A DNA stretch of 64,000 nucleotides from Akanthomyces muscarius (taxonomy: Eukaryota; Ascomycota; Sordariomycetes; Hypocreales; Cordycipitaceae), in NCBI RefSeq assembly GCF_028009165.1, contig NC_079241.1, positions 868,001 to 932,000 on the forward strand. Reading direction: 5' to 3'. A program made the position numbers and the translations under genes. The notes beneath the pieces are model-generated. The model was not told where the DNA came from. It searched no databases and worked only from the letters and a program-made list of their open reading frames with translations. How positions within the stretch are numbered: position 1 is the first letter of the stretch; each line of letters opens with the position of its first letter. Below are positions 35,401 to 42,809 of the stretch, piece after piece.

Positions 35401-35436
35401 GGCGAGCAATTGTGCTTTTGATGTCAAATGTGTCAT
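29455..35436 (-). CDS. NRPS-PKS hybrid, A-T-KS-AT-ACP-hotdog thioesterase
   Basis: Single exon, 1993 aa, from a clear ATG at 35436. Domains by position: A (about 45-540), IFTSGSTGKPKG near 195, NLYGPTEATVW, YRTGD, KVRGYRIELGD; T, HVGGNSLHIV near 592; KS (about 660-1090), active Cys in DTACSSS near 825, His in EAHGTGT and SNIGHTQ; AT (about 1190-1500), GHSLGEY near 1287 and HAFH near 1392, the usual malonyl-CoA mark; ACP, GIDSLM near 1630; hotdog (4HBT/PaaI-type) thioesterase (about 1800-1990), GIIHGGFISTILDE near 1897. No KR, DH, ER, MT or C domain was found. By my alignment the A pocket reads D-I-L-Q-L-G-L-V-W, close to the known glycine code. Predicted chemistry: load glycine or a glycine-like unit such as guanidinoacetate, add one malonyl unit, release a 3-oxo product by hydrolysis. 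The A-T-KS-AT start is like SwnK-type hybrids, but the release domain differs. It shares a 0.9-kb divergent promoter with the aminotransferase. Confidence 0.95.
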   Translation of the reverse strand: MTHLTSKAQLLANGLLDMDARLTRSGSTTINNLNGTDNPTKLGHCLHYLLEDAARKYPTNLALICGNTTLTYQELNEAANRFARVLVGLGIGQHDLVGVALDRSASLVVTLFAVLKTGAAYVPLDATFPSQRIRHTLDVAAPKILVVTASMLGAFKSWAGVILSVDETTFNTASTQAESINLELNRHPEDLAYVIFTSGSTGKPKGVEVSHGALCNLLLSMKEVLNCEEADRMLAVTTATFDIAALELFMPLLCGAATVIGQGQQIKDAKAVRGLLEQHAVTMMQATPAYWQMLLDSGWKGDPALDKLLCGGEAMSARLAARLLECGGSLWNLYGPTEATVWASAWRVQPGEDIIIGKALANYQLHILDEQLRPVPQGQYGELYIGGSGLARGYHKNPGLTQASFLESPFSQGRIYRTGDIGCFLAPERLSIAGRADSQIKVRGYRIELGDVEAALASHPQVTAAVVVCRTDQLIAYFTWRGNSPERADPANGTTCPKYAAVRKWIDRLLPSYMMPAFFVHLEAFPTTLNNKINRNALPDPMAGNPIQSERDPVSKPAGASIVALERHILAVWSRVLGGARLSVKDNFFHVGGNSLHIVKVQAQLEKLLNRPIPVAKLFEHYSIESLAAYLGGKDTSGGKQNDSPRCGPSVIEEESIAIVSMACRLPGGVETPEEFWQLLHSSGDAIAEVPADRWTAATLCDAGLDIRQKSECMRGGFLRSIDTFDSTLFGISPQEAREMDPLQLLTLETCWEGFERAGYPLEKLSASRTGVYVGVSNMPAHQNFARPLSDLNGYTATGSAGATVSGRVSHVLGLGGPSMTIDTACSSSLVVTDLACTALRRGECDMAVSCGTTLMQTPGLHVEFSRLGGISRDGRCRAFSEDTDGTGWAEGSAAVVLKRLSDAHRDGDAIHAVVRGSAVNHGGRSAGLTTPSGTAQQQVIQRALMAACLQPSDVDYVEAHGTGTKLGDPIEGAALAQVFGSSRSTDANTEPLWLGSAKSNIGHTQAAAGLVGVLKVVLAMQHETLPRTLHASMPTGALNWQEAGMALVQEEIPWPRREGDRRRRAGVSSFGIGGTNAHVVIEEAANIITSAETDSALPHMNSLPFLVSGNTAAAMRQQAERLHRHLSNSDNFGQKQLGDLAYSLATTRTHFKHRLVFVTDSRDSLLGQLAAAAGPHGVAAAASTRAGTDRRHLAMLFTGQGSQIPGMGLDLSRTYPVFRESLEKTAEHFFLERPLLEIMWADADNAEDVALLNRTDFAQPAIFTLQVALLSLWRSWGVEPQAVLGHSLGEYAAAYAAGVFDIACACRLVQARSRLMNSLPPSGNMMSLQASASEVVAAIGDTKYSGRVGIAAYNTPSQIVISGDVSATGPVAACMAGLGRKVKTLDVSHAFHSQHMDGMLSDFEAILAEVDFHPPHIPVVSCLTGRLAEPGLLETARYWVAQVREAVRFSDAIQTMSSIDMDVFIELGAKPVLSGMGAACLGVDQKWHTAWLPSLVTRKSGTLCIQNCLAELHRLGISIDWARYFKPFGYRRVELPTYAFQRKRVLSPTRTPVPKSRNGTNEASSVDASHDMIVSQPGLDDDLGSLFRNSPAEQHATFLQDRMRKIVATLVGIESPNNVDMDLIWQKIGIDSLMEPQLRSQLVALAEAVTDIALPINITSIYPNLRSLCDHLLSLSRQKRDDGSSSSNESVCCQSSELTSASSLDIRLGQAGVNGSGNKNSGHMSKDAHIDGPRAIIPTPSASINYPVALSPLHRILCPSLGLYPPNSRLDRFMSAVDFFESIPWCFQIIHEFSPTGGPIPGCGQAVTFLPHCVNPASSRHEQFLGETLSHSYVDISNKNVQATYDAGTKQPPLRHMLSLFRPSNPDHVEDPTRPILRAATLVAFGVGTSGFEGIIHGGFISTILDESLSIVNELNSALGKSGSAFTTVSVTASLNVQFLAPVPVTEEAVCVTTWIDRFENRRTIMRGEMVDSAGKRLATVDSVWAAVPENN

Positions 35437-36365
35437 TTGAAGAATCTTGAGAACAATCGACGTTCAAATCTAGGAGCAGAAATACACAGCATAGACTACT
35501 TGGCGTTCTTTACGGCGACATGTCACTCTGAGTATGTATCCTGCAGCCGAGGGACGGAGCTTGGTACTTAGCTGACTAGCTACTGATTGGTTGTCGCAAG
35601 TTACGACAATACATAGACTCGGCGCCATAGTATGCCAAGGTGCGTTCATCCTACGTCTTCATGCTCCTAGCGCTCACAGCGCCACTTGCCAGACTCGATG
35701 GTACCGGCCCATCATACCCTTACACCGAGAATCAGAATGTCGCGGCGGAAGGACAGTACAGCCCGCAAGGATCTATTGCATCTGCCCTAATCACTTGAGG
35801 CAGTTAAGGTAAAATCAAATACGATGTGCCGTTGCGGCCCAACTGGACGGCGAGGCTGTCTCGGATCCAGTATGCTTCTGCAGGCCAGCTGTAGTCCGGC
35901 ATCCAGCTGCTCAAGACAACAGCAATACCGCATATGTGGCGCCAGCACACCTTCTCTACTGCCAGTTGTGGCGTTTTCAATAAGATATATGTTTTCAATA
36001 GAAGGCGTTGCTTTCATACGCATCTGCAGAGCACCACACTCGCTGCTGTGGCTGCATCGTGTGTGGATCGTGTTGATCACAAGTGAGATGCAGTTGGGCA
36101 TTAGCGGCGAAACACGGAGGTATTGTCCGACGCGAGGTCATAAAGGTAAATGAAACCATGCATTTTGTCTCGGCTCGTTGTGTGAGTTTATGCAGACCGA
36201 TGCGGAGTTCCGCTTTTGATGAATCATTGAACCAGACCTCCCACTCAGCACATCTCTTCTCAATACCGTGGGCTCAGCTTCTTACCGTCATTCATCCATA
36301 ACTGCATCATATGCAAAGATAATATCAAATCAGAAGAGTCCTGCGTCTTGGAACCATCGACAAAG
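35437..36365. promoter_or_regulatory. Divergent promoter of hybrid synthase and aminotransferase
   Basis: A 929-bp gap between two head-to-head start codons, 35436 (minus) and 36366 (plus), so both genes may be controlled together. No open frame looks real. I could not identify a specific transcription-factor palindrome with confidence. Confidence 0.55.
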
Positions 36366-37781
36366 ATGGACAGCGCAAAGAAAAAGACAAACGGCGTCCA
36401 TGCGAATGCTACCCACGATGAGTCCCACGTCCTACACAACTCACTCAATTCGAAACCCCCCACGGTCGCGTCTGCCACGGGTTCTTACATGACAATGTCG
36501 ACGGGCCAGCGCGTGCTAGATGCCTGCACGGGTGCCGCTGTTGCTATTATTGGTCACAATGATCCCGACGTGAAGGCCGCCGTTATGGAGCAAATGTCCA
36601 AAGTCTGCTACACGCACACAGTTGCTTTTACCACAGTTGCTGCAGAGGAGTTGGCTGACGATATCCTTGGTGGAAACCCCTACGGACTAAGCCGTGCATT
36701 TTTTGTCTGCTCAGGCAGCGAGGCAATGGATTCGGCTCTCAAGCTCGCCCGTCAGTACTATGTTGAGATTGGTCAACCTGGCCGAACTCATATCGTGGCT
36801 AGAGAGCGAGCGTATCATGGCAATACAGTTGCGGCCATGAGTGTTGGGAGCCATGTTTCCAGAAGGGCCCCGTTCGAGAAGGCCTTGATGCTCGAAAATG
36901 TGAGCTTCGTGAGTCCAACATACGCCTACCGGCATCAGCACCCCAATGAGTCCGAAGAAGGGTATGCCTCAAGGCTAGTTCTGGAGCTAGATGAGCATTT
37001 TCAGGCTCATGGTCCAGAAAACGTCATGGCCTTCGTCTCCGAGCCCGTCGGCGGTGCAACAGCTGGATGCCTCACGGCGCCCAAAGGGTACTATCAAGGC
37101 GTCCGTCGTCTATGTGACCAGTATGGCATTTTACTCATCTTTGACGAAGTGATGTGCGGCAGCGGAAGAACGGGCACATATTTTGCCTTTGAACAAGAGG
37201 GTGAGGGTGTGTACCCCGACCTCATTACCATGGGCAAGGGACTTGGCGGAGGCTTCGCCCCAATGGGTGCAGTTCTTGTTCATGACAAAATCATCAAAGG
37301 CTTCCAAAAGGGAAGCGCTTGGTTCGTGCATTCCCATACCTATCAAGCCCATGGAGTAGGTTGCGCTGCCGCTCTCGCCGTTCAAAAGGTGCTTCGCCGG
37401 GACCGTCTTATAGAGCGGAGTGCGACCAAGGGCAATTGGCTCCGAGGCGCACTCGTGCGTACATTCGGTGATCGCAAGTACGTCGGTGAGATTCGCGGCA
37501 AGGGATTGTTCTGGGGCATCGAGTTTGTGAAGGACAAAGCGACCAAAGAGCCGTTTGAGCCTAGCCTCCGCTTTACTTGGCGCATAGTAGATGAGGCACT
37601 ACGACGGGGACTCTCTGTCTACCCAGGAGCCGGGACCGCCGACGGATTCAAAGGTGACCACATCATTATCGCTCCAGCATACAACATGTCGGACGACGAG
37701 TTTGATGAAATGCTACGTTTGCTGAAGGATACATACGAAGTCGTCGAGATGGAAGTAATAGCTCTTGTTGATGCCGTATAA
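36366..37781 (+). CDS. Class III PLP-dependent aminotransferase
   Basis: Single exon, 471 aa from ATG 36366 (an upstream in-frame TTG is not used). Class III (omega/acetylornithine-type) fold: VLDACTGAAVAIIGHNDP at the start of the domain, SGSEAMDSALKLARQYY (phosphate binding), RERAYHGNT, the Asp in LLIFDEVMCGSGRTG and the PLP lysine K291 in TMGKGLGGGFAPMGAV. All are conserved. The family moves amino groups between omega- or beta-amino compounds and a keto acid. In context it could aminate the 3-oxo product (or the derived ketone) of the hybrid synthase, or supply an omega-amino building block. Cytosolic; no targeting peptide seen. It is divergent from the hybrid and points toward the amidinotransferase. 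Confidence 0.92.
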   Translation: MDSAKKKTNGVHANATHDESHVLHNSLNSKPPTVASATGSYMTMSTGQRVLDACTGAAVAIIGHNDPDVKAAVMEQMSKVCYTHTVAFTTVAAEELADDILGGNPYGLSRAFFVCSGSEAMDSALKLARQYYVEIGQPGRTHIVARERAYHGNTVAAMSVGSHVSRRAPFEKALMLENVSFVSPTYAYRHQHPNESEEGYASRLVLELDEHFQAHGPENVMAFVSEPVGGATAGCLTAPKGYYQGVRRLCDQYGILLIFDEVMCGSGRTGTYFAFEQEGEGVYPDLITMGKGLGGGFAPMGAVLVHDKIIKGFQKGSAWFVHSHTYQAHGVGCAAALAVQKVLRRDRLIERSATKGNWLRGALVRTFGDRKYVGEIRGKGLFWGIEFVKDKATKEPFEPSLRFTWRIVDEALRRGLSVYPGAGTADGFKGDHIIIAPAYNMSDDEFDEMLRLLKDTYEVVEMEVIALVDAV

Positions 37782-38508
37782 CTATGGAACATATGGATGG
37801 ACAGCTCTTTGACGAGTGCACTCCGGTATCCTTGCGCCAACCAAAAAGTTTTCCCCTCATTCCTGTCCTCTATATACAGTATTTGACATTCTCTATTCCA
37901 ATACAACATTGCTAGAAAATATTTATAAACGCTCATGTATTCTTTTTAAATTGCTGGCTCCGTGACAAGGGTGGAACACACAAATCACCCATTTCGTGCC
38001 TCTTGAGTCCTAGACTCCACGGCCTGCGTGAATGTCCAGTACGCCCAATCCTATTGCCAAGGCGTCAACCACAGCCCATACTCCAAATACTGGTAATACC
38101 AAAACATGCGGCCTCGTTTCATGTACACGGTGATGCTGAAGCGCGGTGTGGCTAACCACCGGGCACAGGCTTGGCACTTGGATTCGCGATGAGTCGGGCT
38201 TGGTCGAGACCTGTCGATTCTGAACCGGGATTTTAGTCACAGCTTTTAGGTGCATGATGTTAAATTCTGTCTCAGCCGCGACCTTTTTTAAGAGACCACG
38301 CCATCTCCGGCGGAGCATGCACATTAGTATCCTTACTGCGTCGAGCGGCTTGCAATATCCGCTTGCTGTGTCTAGGATATCGGCAGAGAGCCGGCGACCA
38401 GTCGCCGACCACGGACCCCGACAGCAATAGAGCACAACGCCACTCACAGCCTAATCTACACGTCCGTATATCTACTCCGTCAAGGTATATGTAGCGTTCG
38501 CTGTCGCA

Positions 38509-38585
38509 ATGTGTGTGCGGAGAGTGGCCCGATCCTTCGACCCCCACGCACGCCACGGGAGCTCGACGTTAACAATGTACAGCTT
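38509..38585 (+). repeat. Diverged direct repeat, copy A
   Basis: Shares ATGT(G/A)TGTG(C/T)GGAGAG(T/C)GG and GGAGCTCGAC(G/A)T words in the same order with 38673-38739. The differences are mostly transitions. No coding content. Confidence 0.6.
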
Positions 38586-38672
38586 GGGCTACGGACGCCA
38601 TGGTTCAATCTGGAGATCCGTAACTGTAGTAACTCCGCAGAACTGCATGTAGTATCAGCTTGATCTGTTCCG

Positions 38673-38739
38673 ATGTATGTGTGGAGAGCGGCCGATCTGT
38701 CGCCTCTTACAGGAGCTCGACATCGACAACGCACAGCTC
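38673..38739 (+). repeat. Diverged direct repeat, copy B
   Basis: Second copy of the segment at 38509-38585, same orientation, about 164 bp further on. It is slightly shorter between the two conserved words. Confidence 0.6.
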
Positions 38740-38994
38740 CCCTCCCGGGGCACTAGGGGAGGCTGTCAATGTCTCAAACCTGTGCATAGAGGGCCAATGC
38801 AGTGTGGTAAGACTTACAGCGGCACGAGGCTTGCGCAATTGAGCTTACGTACTAGTATTTCAATAAAATCTCTCTAGGTAATACAAATGCGGAGGTATGA
38901 CATGACCGTGCATTTATTAGGAGCATGCAGTATATTGGAGGTTGGGCAGAGATGCAGTGAACGCTCCTCCCACAGAGAGTTGGAGGGGCTGGGG

Positions 38995-39440
38995 AGAGAC
39001 CACGTTTCTTAGCTTTCGGCTTAGTCTTACAACAGCTATATTCATAGCTATAATACTTTCTATAAATAATAGTTAAATCTAACTTTAAGAAGAGTATTTA
39101 AGTCTTTTATTATAAATATATTAAATACTTTATTTTTAATCTTAAAATAATAAGTAACTAGCGTTAATTAGTTAGTTAAAAATAACTTATCTAACTATAG
39201 ATTAATATTAAAAGTGTTTTTATTATTTATTTATATGATAACTAGCTACTTCTAATTAGTTATACTATTAAATAAATATATTTAAACATATTTTTAAATA
39301 GCTATTAAACTATCGATATATATAATCAATTATAAAATAGTTATCTTTTATTTAGTAAAGTTAAGTACTTTATAGATAGTAAATAGCACTATATAATGTT
39401 AATAGATCAACTTAAAGAAAGGTGATATAAATAATCAAGT
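38995..39440. repeat. Strong A+T-rich island, RIP-like
   Basis: About 440 bp almost free of G and C (long runs of TA, TAA, TTAGTTAG). Words such as TATCTAACTAT recur in the island at 27.84-28.11 kb. No transposon reading frame survives. It lies just upstream of the amidinotransferase promoter. Confidence 0.75.
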
Positions 39441-39560
39441 GGCCGAATCTGTCGTCATCTTAAGCATTTAAACTAAGACAGTATAGAGAAGCTTGATCAA
39501 CATATAAAGCAGTAGACCACCCTTATCATACGACTGAACTGTAGATATCGTGACTTCTCA

Positions 39561-39616
39561 CACTCTTCGCATTTACACTCTTCGCATTTACACTCTTTGC
39601 ATTTACACTCTTCACA
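39561..39616 (+). repeat. 15-bp tandem repeat in amidinotransferase leader
   Basis: Three consecutive units of CACTCTTCGCATTTA (39561, 39576, 39591; the third has TTTG for TTCG), then a partial unit. It ends about 60 bp before the chosen start codon at 39678, so it is in the promoter or 5' leader. Confidence 0.8.
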
Positions 39617-39677
39617 CTCTTCAGATTCTTTACACCCTTTTACAACAGAATACCTTGACCCCCTTCAGACACAGGCC

Positions 39678-40742
39678 ATGACTGTCGACGAGGTAGTGCT
39701 CATCTCAGCAGATGATGAGTGGTCTCCCTTGAAGTCTGTCATCGTCGGACGGGCAGAGGATTCCGCGTTTCCTGCTGAGCCGCGGCATCTTATTTCGGCC
39801 GTCATGCCAGAAGGCCACTGGGATGAGTTCAAACCCAAGAATCCCTTCCCCGCATTTATCGTCGAGAATGCTCAAAAAGAACTTGACAATTTCGCCTCTG
39901 TTCTGGAGAAGCTCGGCGTCAAAGTTTATCGCCCTGCGAAAGTAGACTGGGTCAAGACAGGCGGCTACACGGGCTCCATGTCGCGAGATGCCTTGATGAC
40001 TGTCGGTAACACGCTGATTGAGTCTGCCTTTGCCTTTAGCTGCCGTCGCCACGAAGTAGATCTGGGCTACTCAGACATTTTGAAGGAACTGAGTAGCAAG
40101 GGTTCTTCGACCATTGTCAGGGCGCCGCAACTCATCGGACGTGACACCATCTACGATGGAGTAGCCGAGTCAATCAGTGCTGGGCAAGGTCGTGGTTCCA
40201 CAATATCAATAAACAATTCTCGGGTTGCCTTTGACACTGCCGATTTTATGCGCTTCGGCAAGACCATCATTGGCCAGCTCAGCCATGTAACGAACGAACG
40301 CGGCGTTGCCTACGTACGATCCGTGGTACCTGAAGGCTACACCGTTGAGATCTTGGACACGGGAATGCGGCCTGGGAACATGCACATCGACACCACCATT
40401 CTTCCGCTACGCCATGGGCTGATGATTTACTCGCCAAAATACACCAACGAGGACAGCATCCGTCGGCATGCCATTTTTAAAGACTGGGAGTTGCACGCAT
40501 ACCCCTTTGAGCCAAAGTACGATCCCAATGGCCCGCCCCCTTACACCTGTTCGCCATGGCTGGTCCTGAATGGACTAAGCCTGGACGAAAAGCGCATCTT
40601 TGTCGAGGAGAAAAACATCGAGTTCGCAGCTTGGGTTCGGGACAAATTTGGAATGGAACCGATAATGCTTCCTTTTCAACATGTCAATTGCCTCGGAGGA
40701 TCCTTCCACTGCGCGACAGTAGACCTGGTCAGGGCATCTTGA
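39678..40742 (+). CDS. Arginine:glycine amidinotransferase (AGAT-like)
   Basis: Single exon, 354 aa from ATG 39678; upstream in-frame codons read through the 15-bp repeat and are unlikely to be translated. Amidinotransferase fold: SPLKSVIVGRAED at the N-terminus, SRDALMTVGNTLIES, FDTADFMRFG (Asp186/Asp189, one being the catalytic acid), GNMHIDTT (His236) and LGGSFHCAT (Cys345, the amidino-carrying nucleophile). The catalytic Cys/His/Asp set is thus complete. The residue before the catalytic His is Met, as in AGAT. Family knowledge: Arg + Gly gives guanidinoacetate + ornithine; bacterial relatives (CyrA, StrB1, SxtG) feed natural products. There is no clear mitochondrial presequence. Its place beside a synthase with a glycine-type A domain argues that it makes guanidinoacetate for the cluster, or amidinates a later amine. 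Confidence 0.93.
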   Translation: MTVDEVVLISADDEWSPLKSVIVGRAEDSAFPAEPRHLISAVMPEGHWDEFKPKNPFPAFIVENAQKELDNFASVLEKLGVKVYRPAKVDWVKTGGYTGSMSRDALMTVGNTLIESAFAFSCRRHEVDLGYSDILKELSSKGSSTIVRAPQLIGRDTIYDGVAESISAGQGRGSTISINNSRVAFDTADFMRFGKTIIGQLSHVTNERGVAYVRSVVPEGYTVEILDTGMRPGNMHIDTTILPLRHGLMIYSPKYTNEDSIRRHAIFKDWELHAYPFEPKYDPNGPPPYTCSPWLVLNGLSLDEKRIFVEEKNIEFAAWVRDKFGMEPIMLPFQHVNCLGGSFHCATVDLVRAS

Positions 40743-40950
40743 CCGATCAATGGATAGCTAGTTGCCGACAATGGCTCTTTAGTTAATAGAGTAGCGCTAA
40801 TTCATTGTGTAACCATTCAAATCGCGCCAGTAAATACTTGAGCAATATACTATTGCCGGAGCGATGGCTGGTAGACAGTGAAATTATTTTGGATCCTTTG
40901 CCCGTAGCCAATGGTGACCTGGCAGTACAGAGAGACGCCGCAAAGTAGCA

Positions 40951-42530
40951 TCATGAAGCCAATATTGTAAAACACCAGCCTGGCCCCATACGATCAATCA
41001 TGACTTGTAAGATGGCCAGAAATGCGGCCGCAAGCGCGCACCGCACGACATTTGCAGCGGCTGAAGCGGTGGAAGCTTGATGAGTGTTCAGGTCGGTGTT
41101 GAGCGCGCCAAGGGCCTAGACCACTAGCTTTTGTCTTAACTAAATAAAGTTGCAAGCTTACAACGAACAGGCCAGTGGCTGAAAACCCGACAAATACCTG
41201 CATAATTAAAGGAACTGCTACATGCTGGGCAAGTTAGAGCCGCAGCCGAGAATCATTATGGCGACACTTACAGTCTTTGCTTGGATGGCCCAGCCAAAGC
41301 CGAATGTGGCCATTGATGCCATGCTGACAAGTGAAAAGCTACTGCGAAGACGCGCAGCCTCGAGAGGAAAGGTAGGGTCGGTTTTAGACTTGGCCTGCTC
41401 TGTAGTTATGCCGTGGCGCTTGGCGGCTTGTGCATAATCGCGATCGAGGATTTTGCCTGAGACCGTTTTAGTGATGGGAAACATCGAATGAGAGAATAAA
41501 CTTACCTCAGACAAGTGTATTGACGAAGCATGCCACTCCGAATGGAACATATATCAGACCGGCTTCTAGGTCACGATAGCCATAGACGTCGATGAACAAA
41601 GACGACAATGATGCCTGAATGCAGCAGTATACGGTATATGCGATCGCATCACAGACGAGGACGTTGGACAACCGAAATGATAGTAAGATTTTAAGAGATG
41701 CCAAGGGATTGGGCAAGGTGATTTCTTTCTTTTTGATCGTCTCCTCTACCTTCTCTTGGTATCTCTCTTGCTTGCCCATGGGAATCAGGCTACGGTAGAT
41801 GCCGTTGGGTGGGATGCTGCCATTGCCGACAACGGATCGAGACGTCTCCGGCAGCGAAATGACGAGGCGGACAAGGCAAAATTCTCCTAGGATTGCAAGT
41901 AGCCAGAAAATCCACTGCAAACCTAATTTTGCAGCCATGATACCGCCGAGGATGGGGCCAATCGGCCGTGCAACGTTTGGTCTGCTCCAGGTCAGTGATG
42001 CGACAGCTAGTATACATAGGATGTACTCACCCAACAAGCATTAGCCCGACGTAGGACCCGCGTTCATCTTCAGTCGTAATGTCGACAATGATACCATATC
42101 CAAAAGAGATAGTCCCAGAGCTGCCTGCACTTTGAAGCATCTGCAGGACTAGGAGGGCAGGAAAGCTGCTCTGCAGCACCAAACCAATATTTGCTACCAA
42201 ATAAATGGACAAGGCTACAATATATACTAGACGCCGACCATACTTATCTGCGGCAGTGCCGAGCAGAGCCGGAACGATGCCGGAGACGTCCATGTAAGTG
42301 GTAACGGCCAGGTTGACCAGCTCCACAGTGGCGTTGAGCCCCTTGGCGATGGAGTTGATGGCAGGGTAAAAGATGAAGCTGCTCATCGGTGAGAACATGC
42401 CCGCAAAGGCGGTCAGGAAAATGATCCACCGTCGCTGGTTGACGGTGAAGACTGTGAATGGAGGCGGTGTTGGCTCGGGAGCATTCTCGTCCGGGGCGGG
42501 GGTGACCGTGTCTGTGCTTGCCTCCTTCAT
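40951..42530 (-). pseudogene. DHA1-type MFS exporter, apparently broken
   Basis: Exons 42530-42031, 41981-41506, 41456-41272, 41224-41162 and 41115-40951 fit together in phase with short introns. They encode an MFS drug:proton antiporter of the DHA1 group: a cytosolic N-tail, GTAADKYGRR (loop 2-3 signature), RPIGPILGG (TM5 motif), SGKILDRDY and ALGALNTDLNT. Two defects: codon 325 is an in-frame TGA (41509-41507) directly before the GTAAGT donor where relatives have a Ser-Gly-Lys segment, and after GPGWCFTI the frame stops at 40951 while a TM12-like stretch (MMLLCGVSLYC) continues in another frame. I infer a decayed gene, though sequence errors could explain either defect. An intact version would be the obvious exporter of the cluster product. 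Confidence 0.68.
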
Positions 42531-42809
42531 GCTGAACGCTCACGGCTCTGAAAAATATATAGAGTGATTTATAAAATTGCAGAGCTATCTGATAGCTTGA
42601 AACAGAGGCGGAAACAAAAAGATGAAGAGGGGTAAAATGTGAAGGTTCTTTGTGTGTTTTGATCACCTCTCTAGCCGCAGTGACTCCGCTCAGACGCAGT
42701 CTGCACGCCCAATTGACAAACGGCTTTTTTGTGTAACTGATGAACCAGATCGCCCACTTTTATTATATTTGTATGTTTATCAGAGGTATAATTTCTTTTC
42801 GGCTTTGTC

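Larger units (their letters stand above)
37782..38994. other. Intergenic region with decayed duplicated segments
   Basis: No gene. It carries the aminotransferase 3' end and two related, diverged segments listed separately (38509-38585 and 38673-38739). C-to-T type differences between the copies fit RIP. Confidence 0.45.
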
